DNA of 64,000 bases from an uncultured Pelagibacteraceae bacterium (GTDB lineage Bacteria; Pseudomonadota; Alphaproteobacteria; Pelagibacterales; AG-422-B15), in assembly GCA_902613805.1 (NCBI GenBank), contig CACMIV010000001.1, forward strand, positions 302,001-366,000, given 5' to 3'. Below the pieces are notes generated by a model. It worked only from the letters and a program-made list of their open reading frames with translations. It ran no database searches and was not told where the DNA came from. The position numbers and the translations under genes were made by a program. Positions 19,306 to 27,497 of the stretch are shown piece after piece. Numbering within the stretch: the stretch's first letter is position 1; each line of letters opens with the position of its first letter.

Positions 19306-21300
19306 TTATACAAAGCTAAATGGGTCGATATCCACAGATATGTTTACGCTCGATAATGATTTGGAATTCTTGAGCCAAGCATTGACTATTTTTTGCATAT
19401 TTCTGGCTTTTTTGTCGTGTATCAAAAATCTCTGCCTGTGACGTCCTTTTAACTTGGACAATGGGGCTGGCGCTGGACCATATATTTCAAGTTCTGAAAT
19501 ATTTGGAATAGAACCAAACATGATACTGCATTGCTCCCTCACCTTTGCAATATTATTTCCACTAACAATTATTGCTGCCATTTTTCCTGAGGGTGGAAGG
19601 TTATTAAGCTTGCGATAATATATTTCATTTTCATAAAATGCATCTCGATCTAATTGTGCAAGAGACTGAATAGTTTCGTTTTCAGGATAATATGTTTGAA
19701 TAATCACTCTTCCTTTTGTTTGAGCCCGTCCTGCTCTTCCGGATACTTGGTATAATGCCTGATAAGTTTTTTCAGAAGCTCTCAGATCACCACCTTTCAG
19801 TGTCATATCCGCATCAATTATTCCAACACATGCAAGGTTAGGAAAGTGATAACCTTTAGTTATAAGTTGAGTTCCAATAATAATATCGTATTCATGATCT
19901 TTAATTTGTTTTACCTTAATTTCTAATTCATCTTGTGATTTTATATGATCACTAGAGAATAGGCATATCTTTGCCAAGGGAAAAGTTTTTGAAATTTCTG
20001 TAAATATTTTTTCAATGCCGACTCCGTAATCAATAAAGTGGCTATCATTATTTTGACATGAAGGACATTCTAAGCCCTTTGTTAAAATACTATGACCGCA
20101 GTGATGACATAGTAATTTTTTATTTTTTAAATGTTCTACTAAGTAACTTGAGCAGTTTTTACATGTTATTTTATGCCCACATGACTTACAAATAATTACG
20201 GGAGCATATCCTCTTTTATTGATATAAAGCAATGTCTGCTGTTTTTTTTTCAATGTCTGACTGATTTCTTTAATGAGTTTTTCAGATAACCATTGATCTT
20301 TTTTTAATTTTTCCTTTTTCATATTAACTATGAAAATTTCATTTTCTTCTTGATTAAAATACTTATTTTTAATCGAAACTTTATTATATTTTTTATTCAT
20401 CACATTAAAAATTGTCTCGAGTGATGGGGTAGCGCTTGTTAAAATAATTGGAATATCTTCGATTGAACTCTTAACGACTGACATATCCCGTGCGTGGTAT
20501 ATACCTTGTTCTTCTTGTTTGTAAGAGCTGTCATGTTCTTCATCTAAGACAATCATTGATAGGTTTTTGTATGGTAGAAATAAAGAAGAACGAGCACCAA
20601 TAATAATTTGAGAAGTACCATCAATAATGCTCTTTAATACTTTTGTTTTATAAGCAGTACTTATCTTTGAGTGCCAAACTACTGGTGAAAACCCAAATCT
20701 TTCTTCAATTCTATTTACAAAATCTCCTGTCAATGAAACTTCTGGGAACATAATTAAAACTTGTTCCCCGTCTTTAATGAATTTTTTTATAACATCAAAA
20801 TAAACTTCTGTTTTTCCAGATCCAGGGACACCATCAAGTAGGACAGGCTTAAAATTTCGTTGTTGGAAAATTTTTAGTATATCTTGAGAAGTCCTTTTTT
20901 GCTCCAAACTTAGCTTTATTGCCTTAATATTTTTTTTAATATTCGAAGTGAGTTCTTTTGTTTTTTTCTTCTTAAAATAAAATTTACTATGTGACAAAAT
21001 CATTTTGAGGACTAACCCTCTATCAATTAAATTGTAATTACTAACCCAATTTAAAAACTTTATCATTTTTGAATTCAGTCTATATTCGGGCGAAATTTCT
21101 TTTATAAATTTCAACTTTATTTTTGAGTCATTTAAAACACTGTTTACTTTGGTGATAACTCCAATTTTTTCTCCTGAGCGCAAAGGAGCTAAAACAATCA
21201 TTCCAACTCTAGGTTTTTCAATCGTTTCATGCTTATAGGTAAATTCTTCACTTACATTGTGAGCTAATAAGACATCTATATAGTAAATAATTTTATTCAT
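19306..21300 (-). CDS. priA: Primosomal protein N' (PriA helicase)
   Basis: This 664-residue superfamily 2 DNA helicase restarts stalled replication forks. Walker A GVPGSGKT is at 157-164 and DEEH at 253-256. Eight zinc-binding cysteines are at 371, 374, 380, 383, 398, 401, 412 and 415, and the helicase C motifs include GTQLITKGYHFP and QVSGRAGRA. It is somewhat shorter than E. coli PriA (732 residues), with a reduced N-terminal DNA-binding region. It is upstream of atpH and divergent from the transaldolase gene; xerC is close by. Confidence 0.96.
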   Translation of the reverse strand: MNKIIYYIDVLLAHNVSEEFTYKHETIEKPRVGMIVLAPLRSGEKIGVITKVNSVLNDSKIKLKFIKEISPEYRLNSKMIKFLNWVSNYNLIDRGLVLKMILSHSKFYFKKKKTKELTSNIKKNIKAIKLSLEQKRTSQDILKIFQQRNFKPVLLDGVPGSGKTEVYFDVIKKFIKDGEQVLIMFPEVSLTGDFVNRIEERFGFSPVVWHSKISTAYKTKVLKSIIDGTSQIIIGARSSLFLPYKNLSMIVLDEEHDSSYKQEEQGIYHARDMSVVKSSIEDIPIILTSATPSLETIFNVMNKKYNKVSIKNKYFNQEENEIFIVNMKKEKLKKDQWLSEKLIKEISQTLKKKQQTLLYINKRGYAPVIICKSCGHKITCKNCSSYLVEHLKNKKLLCHHCGHSILTKGLECPSCQNNDSHFIDYGVGIEKIFTEISKTFPLAKICLFSSDHIKSQDELEIKVKQIKDHEYDIIIGTQLITKGYHFPNLACVGIIDADMTLKGGDLRASEKTYQALYQVSGRAGRAQTKGRVIIQTYYPENETIQSLAQLDRDAFYENEIYYRKLNNLPPSGKMAAIIVSGNNIAKVREQCSIMFGSIPNISELEIYGPAPAPLSKLKGRHRQRFLIHDKKARNMQKIVNAWLKNSKSLSSVNISVDIDPFSFV

Positions 21301-21306
21301 AAATTT

Positions 21307-21339
21307 TGTTTGAATCTCTAACTATGGTATAAATATATC
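21307..21339 (+). promoter_or_regulatory. Possible promoter for the transaldolase gene
   Basis: The 58-nt divergent gap holds TTGTTT (21307-21312) or TTGAAT (21310-21315) as -35 candidates and TATAAA (21328-21333) or TATATC (21334-21339) as -10 candidates with 15-18 nt spacing. It is the only room for a promoter here, but the exact boxes are uncertain. Confidence 0.35.
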
Positions 21340-21358
21340 AGTCAAAATAATATTTGTT

Positions 21359-22015
21359 ATGGAATTCTTTTTAGATACAGCAGATGTAAAAGTAATTAGA
21401 GAATTTAAAGAAACCGGCTTGATTAATGGAATTACAACCAATCCATCATTAGTGGCCAAATCAGGAAAAGATTTTAAAAAAATACTTAAAGAAATTTCTA
21501 AAATGATAAAAGGGCCGATCAGTGCTGAAGTTACGGCCATTGATTGCAAGGGAATGATTGCGGAAGCAAAAATACTATCAAACATATCTAAAAATATTGT
21601 TATTAAGTTACCTTTAACAGAAGAAGGACTTAAAGCTTGTAAGATACTAAGCAGCAAAAAGATCAAGACCAATGTAACCTTATGTTTTTCAGCTGCACAG
21701 GCATTAATTGCTGCTAAATGTGGAGCAACATATATATCTCCATTTGTTGGACGATTAGATGATATAGGTGAAAATGGAATGAACCTAATTAGAGAAATCA
21801 AAGCGATATATTCAAATTATAAAAATATTAAAACAAAAATATTAGTTGCTTCAGTTAGAACTGTTGATCATGTTATTGAGTCTGGAATGATTGGTGCTGA
21901 CGTAGTCACCTTGCCGCCTGCAACGCTTGCAAAGCTATATAAGCATCCCTTAACAGATAAAGGTTTAAAAGCTTTTCTCGATGATTGGAAAAAAACAAAT
22001 CAAAAAATTCTTTAG
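21359..22015 (+). CDS. tal: Transaldolase, small TalC/fructose-6-phosphate aldolase type
   Basis: This 218-residue class I aldolase has the Schiff-base Lys83 in [11 protein letters not shown], the N-terminal [10 protein letters not shown] and TTNPSL blocks and the [11 protein letters not shown] motif. It belongs to the short TalC/FSA subgroup, which serves as transaldolase in the non-oxidative pentose phosphate pathway in most alphaproteobacteria; fructose-6-phosphate aldolase activity cannot be excluded from sequence alone. It is followed by xerC after 3 nt. Confidence 0.93.
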   Translation: MEFFLDTADVKVIREFKETGLINGITTNPSLVAKSGKDFKKILKEISKMIKGPISAEVTAIDCKGMIAEAKILSNISKNIVIKLPLTEEGLKACKILSSKKIKTNVTLCFSAAQALIAAKCGATYISPFVGRLDDIGENGMNLIREIKAIYSNYKNIKTKILVASVRTVDHVIESGMIGADVVTLPPATLAKLYKHPLTDKGLKAFLDDWKKTNQKIL

Positions 22016-22018
22016 TGT

Positions 22019-22936
22019 GTGAATAATCAAGTTAAAGAATGCTTTCACGATTGGATTGAGAATTTACAGAAAGTTAGAAACTTAAGTGACAACACGCTTA
22101 TAAGCTACAAAAATGACATTGAAAAATTTTTAATTTTTTCAAAGGATCATTTTGGGGGGAGCTTATCAATGAGTGATCTTGAAAGTATGCAGATTTCTGA
22201 CTTCAGAAGTTTCTTATCCTTTTTAAGAAATCAAGGCATTGGAACTACATCAATTGCACGAGTGATATCATCATTAAAATCTTTTTTTAATTTCTTAGTA
22301 AAGAATGAAAAAATAAAAAATAGTACGGTACAATCTTTAAAATCTCCAAAAATAAAAAAGTCTTTGCCCAGACCAATTTCAGCTGATCTTGCAATTGAAG
22401 CTATTAAATATTCTCAAGAAATTGAAAAAGAGAAATGGGTAGGATTACGTAATAAGTCAATCCTTATGCTTCTATATGGATGTGGATTGAGAATATCTGA
22501 GGCATTAAATTTAAATTATGATGATATTAATGAAAATGAATATCTGGTTATTAGAGGAAAAGGTAACAAAGAAAGACTCGTGCCTTTAATGGAATTTATT
22601 AAGCACGAAATAAAAGAATATATAAAAGAGTGTCCAAAAGGTTTTGAAAACGGTGATCCACTTTTTTTAGGTAAAAGAATGAACCGTCTTAGTCCAAGAA
22701 TTATTCAATATACTTTGGAAAAAATTAGACGTAATTTGTCTTTACCTGAAACTGCAACCCCTCATGCGTTGAGACATAGTTTTGCTACACATTTACTGGA
22801 CTCAGGTGGTGACTTGAGAACAATTCAGGAATTATTAGGACATAGCAGTCTTTCCACAACCCAAAGATATACCAAAGTTGAGACTGAGCGACTATATGAA
22901 GCATATTCAAAAACCCATCCGCTTGCTAAGAAATAA
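22019..22936 (+). CDS. xerC: Tyrosine recombinase XerC
   Basis: This 305-residue site-specific recombinase resolves chromosome dimers at dif together with XerD. The SAM-like core-binding domain is at about 1-100. The catalytic set is complete: Arg158, Lys182, His249, Arg252, His275 and nucleophile Tyr284. The start is GTG at 22019, 3 nt after the transaldolase stop. I name it XerC rather than XerD or a mobile integrase because of its location by priA and its minimal size; XerD cannot be fully excluded. Confidence 0.88.
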   Translation: MNNQVKECFHDWIENLQKVRNLSDNTLISYKNDIEKFLIFSKDHFGGSLSMSDLESMQISDFRSFLSFLRNQGIGTTSIARVISSLKSFFNFLVKNEKIKNSTVQSLKSPKIKKSLPRPISADLAIEAIKYSQEIEKEKWVGLRNKSILMLLYGCGLRISEALNLNYDDINENEYLVIRGKGNKERLVPLMEFIKHEIKEYIKECPKGFENGDPLFLGKRMNRLSPRIIQYTLEKIRRNLSLPETATPHALRHSFATHLLDSGGDLRTIQELLGHSSLSTTQRYTKVETERLYEAYSKTHPLAKK

Positions 22937-22957
22937 ATAAATTATATATTAATATAT

Positions 22958-23353
22958 ATGCAAAACCCAATATCAAGATGGCATGATGTTGTTAATCTTC
23001 GAGACTATAATGCTCTGACAGAAATATTAGATGAGCATGTTATTTTTTATTCTCCAGTTGTGTACACACCTCAGCGAGGAAAAGATATCACATTAAAATA
23101 TTTAATGGCTGCATCGGAAGTATTTAATGCATCGAATTTTAAATATCATAAAGAAATAATTGGAAAAACAAACGCAAGCCTTGAATTTACTTTGACTATT
23201 GAAGATACTGATATTAATGGTATCGACCTCATCACATGGAATGAAGCTGGACTTATTACTGAATTTAAAGTATTTATCAGACCACTCCAGGGTGTTAATT
23301 TAATACACAAGATGATGGGTAACATGTTAGAGAGTTTTAAAAATGTCAGTTGA
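22958..23353 (+). CDS. NTF2-like (SnoaL-type) protein
   Basis: This 131-residue protein has the cone-shaped NTF2-like pattern: an N-terminal helix with RWHDVVNLRDYNALTEIL, DEHVIFYSPVV, and later strands LEFTLTIED and LITWNEAGLITEFKVFIRP. Such proteins are isomerases, hydrolases or binding proteins for small hydrophobic molecules, and the function here is unknown. No signal peptide. Its last 11 nt overlap the next gene (fatty acid hydroxylase superfamily), so the two are probably coupled and may act on a common substrate. Confidence 0.75.
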   Translation: MQNPISRWHDVVNLRDYNALTEILDEHVIFYSPVVYTPQRGKDITLKYLMAASEVFNASNFKYHKEIIGKTNASLEFTLTIEDTDINGIDLITWNEAGLITEFKVFIRPLQGVNLIHKMMGNMLESFKNVS

Positions 23354-24263
23354 TTTTTTGTTCCAATATTCCGCACTAGAGCTTTTTTGGTTATTGGTAC
23401 CAATTTTAATTGGAATAGCAGTTATAGAAACATTAGCTATATATTTCTTTAAATTGAAAGGTAAAAATGATTTTAAAGAATGGATATTAAATATGTCCAT
23501 GGGAGTTTTAAGTTACCCTGTTAATGGAATATTTGCGTTTATAACACTAGGAGCTCTATTTTGGGCTAAGGAATTTCAGATTTATACATTCCCATTTACT
23601 TTAAGCGCTTTAGTTTTATGCTTCATACTTGATGATTTAACTTTTTATTTACATCACAGAATTTGTCATCGATGGCGATGGGGCTGGGGGCTGCATCGAA
23701 CTCACCACTCTTCAGAAAGAATGGGCATCGATGTGGGTGCGAGACAACCATTTACAAAACACTTCACTGGAACACGAATGCTCAAAATACCACTTGTAAT
23801 CATTGGCTTTGATCCAGTAATGGTTTTATTCTGTGTGTTTATAAACGGTTACTACCAATATTTATGCCACACTCAAACTATATATAAGTTACCACGCTGG
23901 TATGAGTATTTATTTAACACACCTTCTCACCATAGAGTTCATCATGCAAGAAATCCGAAATACCTTGATGCAAATTATGCTGGAACACTAATGGTTTGGG
24001 ATAGAATGTTTGGAACATTTGTTGCTGAAGATCCAAAAGAACCTTGTGACTATGGATTGGTGGTTCCGATGACATCTTTGAATCCTCTTAGGATATTATT
24101 TGAAGAATATGCAAATATATTTAAAGACATTTCAATGCGCGGTATTTCGCTTAAAGATAGATTTATGTATCTTTTCGGGCCTCCTGGATGGTCGCATGAC
24201 GGAACCCGAAAAACTTCAACTCAAATTAAAGAAGACTATAACAGGGCCATAAAAAGTCATTAA
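23343..24263 (+). CDS. Fatty acid hydroxylase / sterol desaturase superfamily enzyme
   Basis: This 306-residue membrane di-iron oxygenase has three histidine clusters: HHRICH at 104-109, HRTHH at 118-122 and HHRVHH at 196-201, plus His176, with membrane segments near 12-38, 55-75, 84-102 and 148-170. The superfamily hydroxylates or desaturates lipid-type substrates (fatty acids, sterols, carotenoids, alkylglycerols). The true substrate is not visible. It overlaps the NTF2-like gene by 11 nt and the next membrane protein by 1 nt. The C-terminal about 60 residues (FGPPGWSHDGTRKTS region) resemble those of sterol desaturase-like proteins of proteobacteria. Confidence 0.88.
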   Translation: MSVDFLFQYSALELFWLLVPILIGIAVIETLAIYFFKLKGKNDFKEWILNMSMGVLSYPVNGIFAFITLGALFWAKEFQIYTFPFTLSALVLCFILDDLTFYLHHRICHRWRWGWGLHRTHHSSERMGIDVGARQPFTKHFTGTRMLKIPLVIIGFDPVMVLFCVFINGYYQYLCHTQTIYKLPRWYEYLFNTPSHHRVHHARNPKYLDANYAGTLMVWDRMFGTFVAEDPKEPCDYGLVVPMTSLNPLRILFEEYANIFKDISMRGISLKDRFMYLFGPPGWSHDGTRKTSTQIKEDYNRAIKSH

Positions 24264-24853
24264 TGACACCTCCAGCTCATTTTGCTCTTTCTGAAATACT
24301 GATTGTAATAGCTGGTGCATACTCAATAAGAGTCTTTTTGCAACATAAACTAAACTTTGCTGCTGCTGGAGTTTTAGTACTGGCAGTCGCATCTTTTTTA
24401 GCAACCCTTAGGTTTGGCTTGAACATGCATACCGAGCTGAAGTCTTCACATCAATTGTTCACAGCTCTATCACTCCTATTCGGAGTACCCCTCATCACGA
24501 TAGACGTCATTAAAAAAAGTCAGTTCATTAATGAAAAGATAATTTTAATTTTTGCACTGATAATGGCATTGATAAGTATATATATTTTCTTTCAAGCAAA
24601 GAGTTTGATCATTATGTATGCTGTTATGTGGCTTGTTCTTGGAATAATTTTTTCTTTTTTGATACCAAGAGAAAAAATTTCTTCTCGTTTCGTATCAAGC
24701 TTCATTTTTTCAATAATACTGATTAATTTTATTATTAGACAGGTTCAGCTGTTTGAACCAAATCTCAGCTGGCATTTTTATCATGTAGTTGTAGCAGTCT
24801 GGCTGTACTTGATGACTTTATTAATAGCAAAAAAGGAAGCTAAATATGAATAG
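24263..24853 (+). CDS. Seven-helix membrane protein of unknown function
   Basis: This 196-residue, very hydrophobic protein has about seven predicted membrane segments (roughly 7-26, 31-50, 63-82, 91-109, 113-133, 140-158, 170-190). Notable polar residues inside or near helices are His56/His64 and WHFYH near 169-173. I do not recognise the family. It overlaps the hydroxylase gene by 1 nt and is last in the trio, so it likely works with it, for example in substrate handling. Its 3' end overlaps convergent lpdA by 14 nt. Confidence 0.7.
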   Translation: MTPPAHFALSEILIVIAGAYSIRVFLQHKLNFAAAGVLVLAVASFLATLRFGLNMHTELKSSHQLFTALSLLFGVPLITIDVIKKSQFINEKIILIFALIMALISIYIFFQAKSLIIMYAVMWLVLGIIFSFLIPREKISSRFVSSFIFSIILINFIIRQVQLFEPNLSWHFYHVVVAVWLYLMTLLIAKKEAKYE

Positions 24854-26231
24854 CTTGATTATCCACGTTTAACGCAGCTTCTTTTATTGATTCTGTTAGA
24901 GTTGGATGTGCGTGACACGTTCTTGCGATATCTTCAGCTGATGCTCCAAATTCCATTGCAATTGTGAGTTCGCCAATAAGGTTGCCAGCGTCTGCTCCAA
25001 TGATATGAACACCTAATACTTCATCTGTATTTTTATCAGATAAGATCTTCACAAACCCGCTTGTTTCATTCATCACTTTAGCTTTACCATTTGCTGAAAA
25101 CGGAAATTTACCTATTTTGTATGTGATGTTGTTTTTCTTTAATTCTTCCTCTGTTTTTCCAACTGATGCAACTTCTGGGGCAGTATAAATAACCGATGGA
25201 ATTGTATTATAGTTAACGTGTCCAGCCTGACCGTCAATAATCTCAGCAACAGCAGTACCTTCTTCTGAAGCTTTATGGGCAAGCATTGGTCCTACTTTAC
25301 AATCACCGATTGCATAAATATTTTCAATCGAAGTATTAAAATGCTGATTAGTCTCAATAAAGCCTTTATCATTCGTTTTTACTCCTATCTTCTCTAAGTT
25401 CAGACCAAAAGTGTAAGGTTTTCGACCAGTCGATATTAAAACTTTGTCACAATCCATATCAAGAGTTTGACCATTGTTTTCAACCGAAACAGAAAGCGAG
25501 CCATTGCTTTTATTTACTTTTCTTAGAGCAGTAGAAAGCTTAAAATCAAATCCTTGTTTAATAAGTATTTTTTGAAAAGCATCAGAAATTTCCTGGTCCA
25601 TTCCAGGAAGTATTCGGTCAGCATATTCAATAACTGTTACCTTTGATCCTAGTCTTGACCAAACAGATCCCATTTCCAAGCCAATGTAACCTGCGCCAAT
25701 AACCATTAAGTGCTTTGGAACAGACGATAAACTTAAAGCTCCAGTGGATGATAAGATATCAATTTCATCAATGATCACTCCCTCAGGTGAAACAACTTCT
25801 GAACCTGTAGCAATAATTGTTTTAGATGATTTAATAACCTCAGAGTTATCGCTAGTTAAAATCTCAATTTGCTCATTATTAATGAACTTGGCAAATCCCA
25901 ATTTTCTTGTAACTTTATTTTTTTTAAATAGAAATTCGATACCATTTGTAAGTGATTCGACGCTTTCATTTTTAGATTTCATTATTTTATTTAGATCAAA
26001 CGATACGTTATCAAAATTAATGCCTAATTGATTAAGTTCTGAAGCTTGATGAAATAAATGAGAAGAATGCAATAGAGATTTTGAGGGAATACATCCAATA
26101 TTTAAGCAGGTACCGCCAAGCGTTTGTCCCTTTTCGATACAACAAACTTTGTATCCAAGTTGTGATGCCCTAATTGCACAAACATAACCAGCAGGCCCGC
26201 TACCAATCACTGTGATATCAAATTGTTCCAA
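24840..26231 (-). CDS. lpdA: Dihydrolipoyl dehydrogenase (E3)
   Basis: This 463-residue flavoprotein reoxidises dihydrolipoamide in the 2-oxoglutarate (and possibly other) dehydrogenase complexes. The FAD loop GSGPAGYVCA starts at 10, the redox disulfide is Cys42/Cys47 in GGTCLNIGCIPS, the NAD loop is in GAGYIGLEMGSVW, and the catalytic His442 is in HAHPTLTE. It is 1 nt after sucB and last in the TCA block, so it is the E3 for SucAB. Confidence 0.98.
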   Translation of the reverse strand: MEQFDITVIGSGPAGYVCAIRASQLGYKVCCIEKGQTLGGTCLNIGCIPSKSLLHSSHLFHQASELNQLGINFDNVSFDLNKIMKSKNESVESLTNGIEFLFKKNKVTRKLGFAKFINNEQIEILTSDNSEVIKSSKTIIATGSEVVSPEGVIIDEIDILSSTGALSLSSVPKHLMVIGAGYIGLEMGSVWSRLGSKVTVIEYADRILPGMDQEISDAFQKILIKQGFDFKLSTALRKVNKSNGSLSVSVENNGQTLDMDCDKVLISTGRKPYTFGLNLEKIGVKTNDKGFIETNQHFNTSIENIYAIGDCKVGPMLAHKASEEGTAVAEIIDGQAGHVNYNTIPSVIYTAPEVASVGKTEEELKKNNITYKIGKFPFSANGKAKVMNETSGFVKILSDKNTDEVLGVHIIGADAGNLIGELTIAMEFGASAEDIARTCHAHPTLTESIKEAALNVDNQAIHI

Positions 26232-26232
26232 A

Positions 26233-27471
26233 TTAAACTCCTAACAATAGTCTACTTGGATCCTCTAGACCCTCTTTAACTCTGACTAAAAAAGTTACGG
26301 CTCCTTTACCGTCTACTATTCTATGATCGTAAGAAAGGGCAAGATACATCATGGGTCTAATTTTTATTTCACCATCAATAGCTATCGGTCTTTCTTCTAT
26401 TTTATGCATTCCCAATATTCCTGATTGAGGTGGATTTAATATTGGAGTTGACATTAAAGATCCATAAACACCACCATTGGATATTGTAAATGTACCACCC
26501 TGCATATCTTCAATACTTAATTGGCCAGAACGAGCTTTCTGTCCCAGTTGATAGATTTCTTTTTCTACTTCAACAAGAGATTTTTTATCGGCGTCTTTAA
26601 CAACGGGTACGACAAGGCCTTGATCAGTTCCAACAGCAACACCAATATTGTAAAAATTTTTATAAATCACGTCGTTGTTTTCAATTTCTGCGTTTACTTC
26701 AGGAATATCTCTCAGCGCAGTTATACATGCTTTCACGAAAAAAGACATGAAGCCTAATTTCACGCCATACTTTTTTTCAAATTCTGATTTATGATCATTA
26801 CGTGTCTTGATAAGCTCACTCATATCAACCTCATTAAATGTTGTGAGCATAGCAGCATTATTCTGAGCATCCTTTAGACGTTTCGCTATGGTTTGCCTTA
26901 ATCGCGACATGGGCACTCGTTCTTCTCTTTTATCGGTTTGTCTAATTGTTTGAGGAGTATTTTCTTGTTTTTCTATGTTTTGATAATTTATAACGTCAGA
27001 TTTAGTAATTCTACCATCCTCTCTTGAAGAGGTGACAGTATTAATATTTATATTCTTTTCAGCAGCAATTTTTCTTACAGCAGGGGATAATTTTTGATTA
27101 TTTAAATTATCAATTTGAATGGGCATCTCTTCTTTTGGTGGAGACTTTACTTTCTCAGGAATAATTTTTTCTGGAGTCGTAACTGATTTTTCATTTACTG
27201 GTTCTGACTGTTTAACTTTTTGTTCTATAGAAGCATTTTCATCAATAGACCCTAAGATTGCACCAACTTCAACAGTTGAACCTTCTTCTGCGTTGATTTT
27301 TTGTATACAGCCATTTGATGGAGAAGGAACTTCAAGAGTTACTTTGTCTGTTTCAAGCTCAAGCAGTGGTTCATCGACAGATACAGAGTCACCTTCATTC
27401 TTATACCATTTTGCTACCGTTGCTTCTACAACGCTTTCTCCGAGAGAAGGAACTTTGATTTCAACAGACAT
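26233..27471 (-). CDS. sucB: Dihydrolipoyllysine succinyltransferase (E2 of 2-oxoglutarate dehydrogenase)
   Basis: This 412-residue E2 has one lipoyl domain (lipoyl Lys43 in ETDKVTLEV), an acidic/Pro linker, a peripheral-subunit-binding domain near 126-165 ([11 protein letters not shown] and GRITKSDV), and the catalytic domain with His383 and Asp387 in [11 protein letters not shown] single lipoyl domain and the position after sucA fit SucB rather than pyruvate dehydrogenase E2. It lies 26 nt downstream of sucA. Confidence 0.97.
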   Translation of the reverse strand: MSVEIKVPSLGESVVEATVAKWYKNEGDSVSVDEPLLELETDKVTLEVPSPSNGCIQKINAEEGSTVEVGAILGSIDENASIEQKVKQSEPVNEKSVTTPEKIIPEKVKSPPKEEMPIQIDNLNNQKLSPAVRKIAAEKNININTVTSSREDGRITKSDVINYQNIEKQENTPQTIRQTDKREERVPMSRLRQTIAKRLKDAQNNAAMLTTFNEVDMSELIKTRNDHKSEFEKKYGVKLGFMSFFVKACITALRDIPEVNAEIENNDVIYKNFYNIGVAVGTDQGLVVPVVKDADKKSLVEVEKEIYQLGQKARSGQLSIEDMQGGTFTISNGGVYGSLMSTPILNPPQSGILGMHKIEERPIAIDGEIKIRPMMYLALSYDHRIVDGKGAVTFLVRVKEGLEDPSRLLLGV

Positions 27472-27497
27472 ATTTAATATTTAACACTTTAAGATTA

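Noticed and set aside
22019..22936. Integrase of a mobile element
   Set aside because: The protein has minimal Xer size, lies next to priA, and there are no att-like repeats, tRNA or cargo genes nearby.
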